NCBI GenBank assembly: GCA_947452455.1
Contig: CANGBX010000006.1
Span: 62,001 to 126,000, forward strand
Reading direction: 5' to 3'
Length of the DNA: 64,000 nt
Origin: Beijerinckiaceae bacterium
Lineage (GTDB): Bacteria > Pseudomonadota > Alphaproteobacteria > Rhizobiales > Beijerinckiaceae
Shown here: positions 62,947 through 64,000 of the stretch, piece by piece
Position numbering within the stretch: the stretch's first letter is position 1
Layout: the number at the start of each line of letters is the position of its first letter
The notes under the pieces: generated by a model
Databases searched by the model: none
What the model was told of the DNA's origin: nothing
Seen by the model: the letters and a program-made list of their open reading frames with translations, nothing else
Made by a program: the position numbers and the translations under genes

Positions 62947-63729
62947 TTAAATCCATCCCATATCGCGCGCGCCATCCCAGATCAGTTTCAATCCGAGAAT
63001 GAATGTAGTTGTGGTGACGATGCCGTAGAAGCGGCTCGCTTCCATGCGCTTGACAAGCCATACGCCCAAAAATGTCGCCGCCACGGCGACAGGCAAAAGC
63101 GTGGCTGAAATCATCAAATTGCTTTGCGAGACTTGGCCCAGCAAAACGAACAAAGCGAATTTGATCCAGTTGATGCAGATGAAGAGAAAAGTCGATGTGC
63201 CGGCATAGACAATCGGCGGCAGGCGCAGCGGCACTGTATAGGCCTGAAAGGGCACGCCGCCCGTATTGGCGATGAAAGATGTGAAGCCTGACAACAGCCC
63301 CCAGAAAACAGCTGGTCCGAAACGCGGCTGTTTGGGTGGCTCGTCTTTGGCGGGCGGCTTGCGCAGCCAATGCAGGATCACAAAGGCGGTCGCGATCACC
63401 CCGACCATCAGCTCGACCATCGCATTGGACACATAGCTTGCCAGCAGCGCTCCGGTGAGCAGCCCGCCAATTGTGCCGGGCAAATACATGGCGAGAATTC
63501 TGCGGTCCCATGTGCGCCGATAGGCCCAGAGCGAGACGAAATCCTGCACCATCAGAATGGGCATGATGATAGCAGCGCCCTGAAGTGGCGGCACGACGAG
63601 CGCCATCAGCGGCAGGGTGACCATGCCCAGACCCGAAAACCCGCCCTTGGCGAGGCCGAGCAACAAAACGGCGGGAATCGCCGCGAGGTAAAAGGTCACG
63701 TCCATCATTGAGCTCAAGCTTTCACCCAT
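62947..63729 (-). CDS. TauE/SafE-family membrane transporter (sulfite exporter-like)
   Basis: A 260-residue inner-membrane protein with about eight helices. GLAKGGFSGLGMVTLPLMAL near the N-terminus and GFTSFIANTGGVPFQAYTVP in the middle are the two family repeats with their conserved G-x-x-G patterns. Family members export sulfite, sulfoacetate or related anions, or act in taurine metabolism; the substrate here cannot be read. AAGGG lies just upstream of ATG 63729; internal ATGs at residues 8 and 9 are alternative starts. It is divergent from the acyl-CoA synthetase gene. Confidence 0.88.
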   Translation of the reverse strand: MGESLSSMMDVTFYLAAIPAVLLLGLAKGGFSGLGMVTLPLMALVVPPLQGAAIIMPILMVQDFVSLWAYRRTWDRRILAMYLPGTIGGLLTGALLASYVSNAMVELMVGVIATAFVILHWLRKPPAKDEPPKQPRFGPAVFWGLLSGFTSFIANTGGVPFQAYTVPLRLPPIVYAGTSTFLFICINWIKFALFVLLGQVSQSNLMISATLLPVAVAATFLGVWLVKRMEASRFYGIVTTTTFILGLKLIWDGARDMGWI

Positions 63730-63850
63730 CTTGGCCCTTTTGGCTAGGCCTAAGAGCCAATCCGGCGGGCGTTGCTTTGGCGGTCCCTGAGCGCAACAAA
63801 GGCGGCAGTTGAGGGCGCGCGCCCGTGAGGAAGCCCTGTAGGAGGGAGTG

Positions 63851-64000
63851 ATGAGTTCATACGCCGAAGTCTATGCCGCTTGGCAGAAAGACCCGGAGGC
63901 CTTTTGGGCGCAAGCCGCCAAGGCCGTGGACTGGATCGAGGCGCCCAAGAAAATCTTCGATGCCACACAAGGCCCTTATGGGCGCTGGTTTCCAGATGCG
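63851..64000 (+). CDS. Acyl-CoA synthetase, probably propionyl-CoA synthetase, N-terminal part
   Basis: Only the first 50 codons are in the window. The sequence MSSYAEVYAAWQKDPEAFWA, then AAKAVDWIEAPKKIFDATQG and PYGRWFPDA, matches the N-terminal ACAS_N segment of PrpE-type propionate-CoA ligases, as opposed to acetyl-CoA synthetase. These enzymes form acyl-CoA from the acid, ATP and CoA. GGAGGG lies just before the ATG. The catalytic domains are beyond the right edge, so the substrate assignment rests on the N-terminus alone. Confidence 0.75.
   Translation, partial: MSSYAEVYAAWQKDPEAFWAQAAKAVDWIEAPKKIFDATQGPYGRWFPDA

Overview
The window is chromosomal DNA of an alphaproteobacterium, most likely of the order Hyphomicrobiales (Rhizobiales). 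Several things point there: a CpdR cell-cycle regulator beside an N-formylglutamate amidohydrolase and tRNA-Val; a GapR/DUF2312 - DUF1244 - amidohydrolase - DUF1036 - pyruvate kinase block; transhydrogenase split into three genes behind a tiny aa3 oxidase subunit IV; a cysteine-free bL36; and dispersed palindromes beginning GTCATTGCGAGCG. Base composition looks moderately GC-rich and fairly even. I cannot name the genus. I see no prophage, insertion sequence, CRISPR array or rRNA operon.

Layout. 1-2.3 kb: end of an amine oxidase, then divergent GT11 and GT61 glycosyltransferases. 2.4-7.4 kb: a run of + genes: zinc-type COG0523 GTPase with a His/Cys-rich insert, an unknown acidic protein, a WD40 protein, ThiD, ferrochelatase and CutA. 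7.9-14.2 kb: glutamate synthase gltB-gltD. 14.2-23.3 kb: lytic transglycosylase, MBL hydrolase, GalE, GalU, arabinose-5-phosphate isomerase, an alpha/beta hydrolase, HisN, amidohydrolase and CpdR. 23.3-27.4 kb: tRNA-Val, two TctC/Bug-type binding proteins without their membrane partners, a TPR protein, bL36 and a hydratase-like protein. 27.6-39.7 kb is the signalling and accessory part: a chemoreceptor, an exported protein with a carboxypeptidase-regulatory-like domain and one CxxCH haem site, two large hybrid histidine kinases, DoxX, a small membrane protein and an OmpR-type regulator, with two strong operator-like palindromes.

39.8-45.2 kb: a hypothetical protein, the pnt transhydrogenase genes, oxidase subunit IV and an AarF/UbiB-type kinase. 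45.2-45.9 kb: a toxin-antitoxin pair (AbrB/MazE-type antitoxin, Doc-type toxin) with a palindromic operator. 45.9-52.9 kb: oligoendopeptidase F, an NtrC-like regulator that lacks GAFTGA, an L,D-transpeptidase and a DUF882 M15-like protein. 53-55.4 kb: an ABC importer (ATPase and two permeases) with no binding protein. 55.4-64 kb: GapR, DUF1244, amidohydrolase, DUF1036, pyruvate kinase, TPR lipoprotein, bS21, PurE/PurK, two DUF465 proteins, TauE/SafE and the start of a propionyl-CoA synthetase-like gene.

How the parts fit. Most of the window is core metabolism: nitrogen assimilation, haem, thiamine, purine, glycolysis, redox balance, surface sugars and peptidoglycan remodelling. Regulatory genes (CpdR, GapR, hybrid kinases, OmpR-type regulator, atypical NtrC) are interspersed. 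Genes are tightly packed. Three convergent pairs interlock at their stop codons, and many intergenic gaps hold intrinsic terminators, several of which could work in both directions. The parts least explained by known biology are the haem-binding exported protein, the COG0523-unknown-WD40 trio, the sigma54-loop-less NtrC protein and the palindromes in the two-component region.
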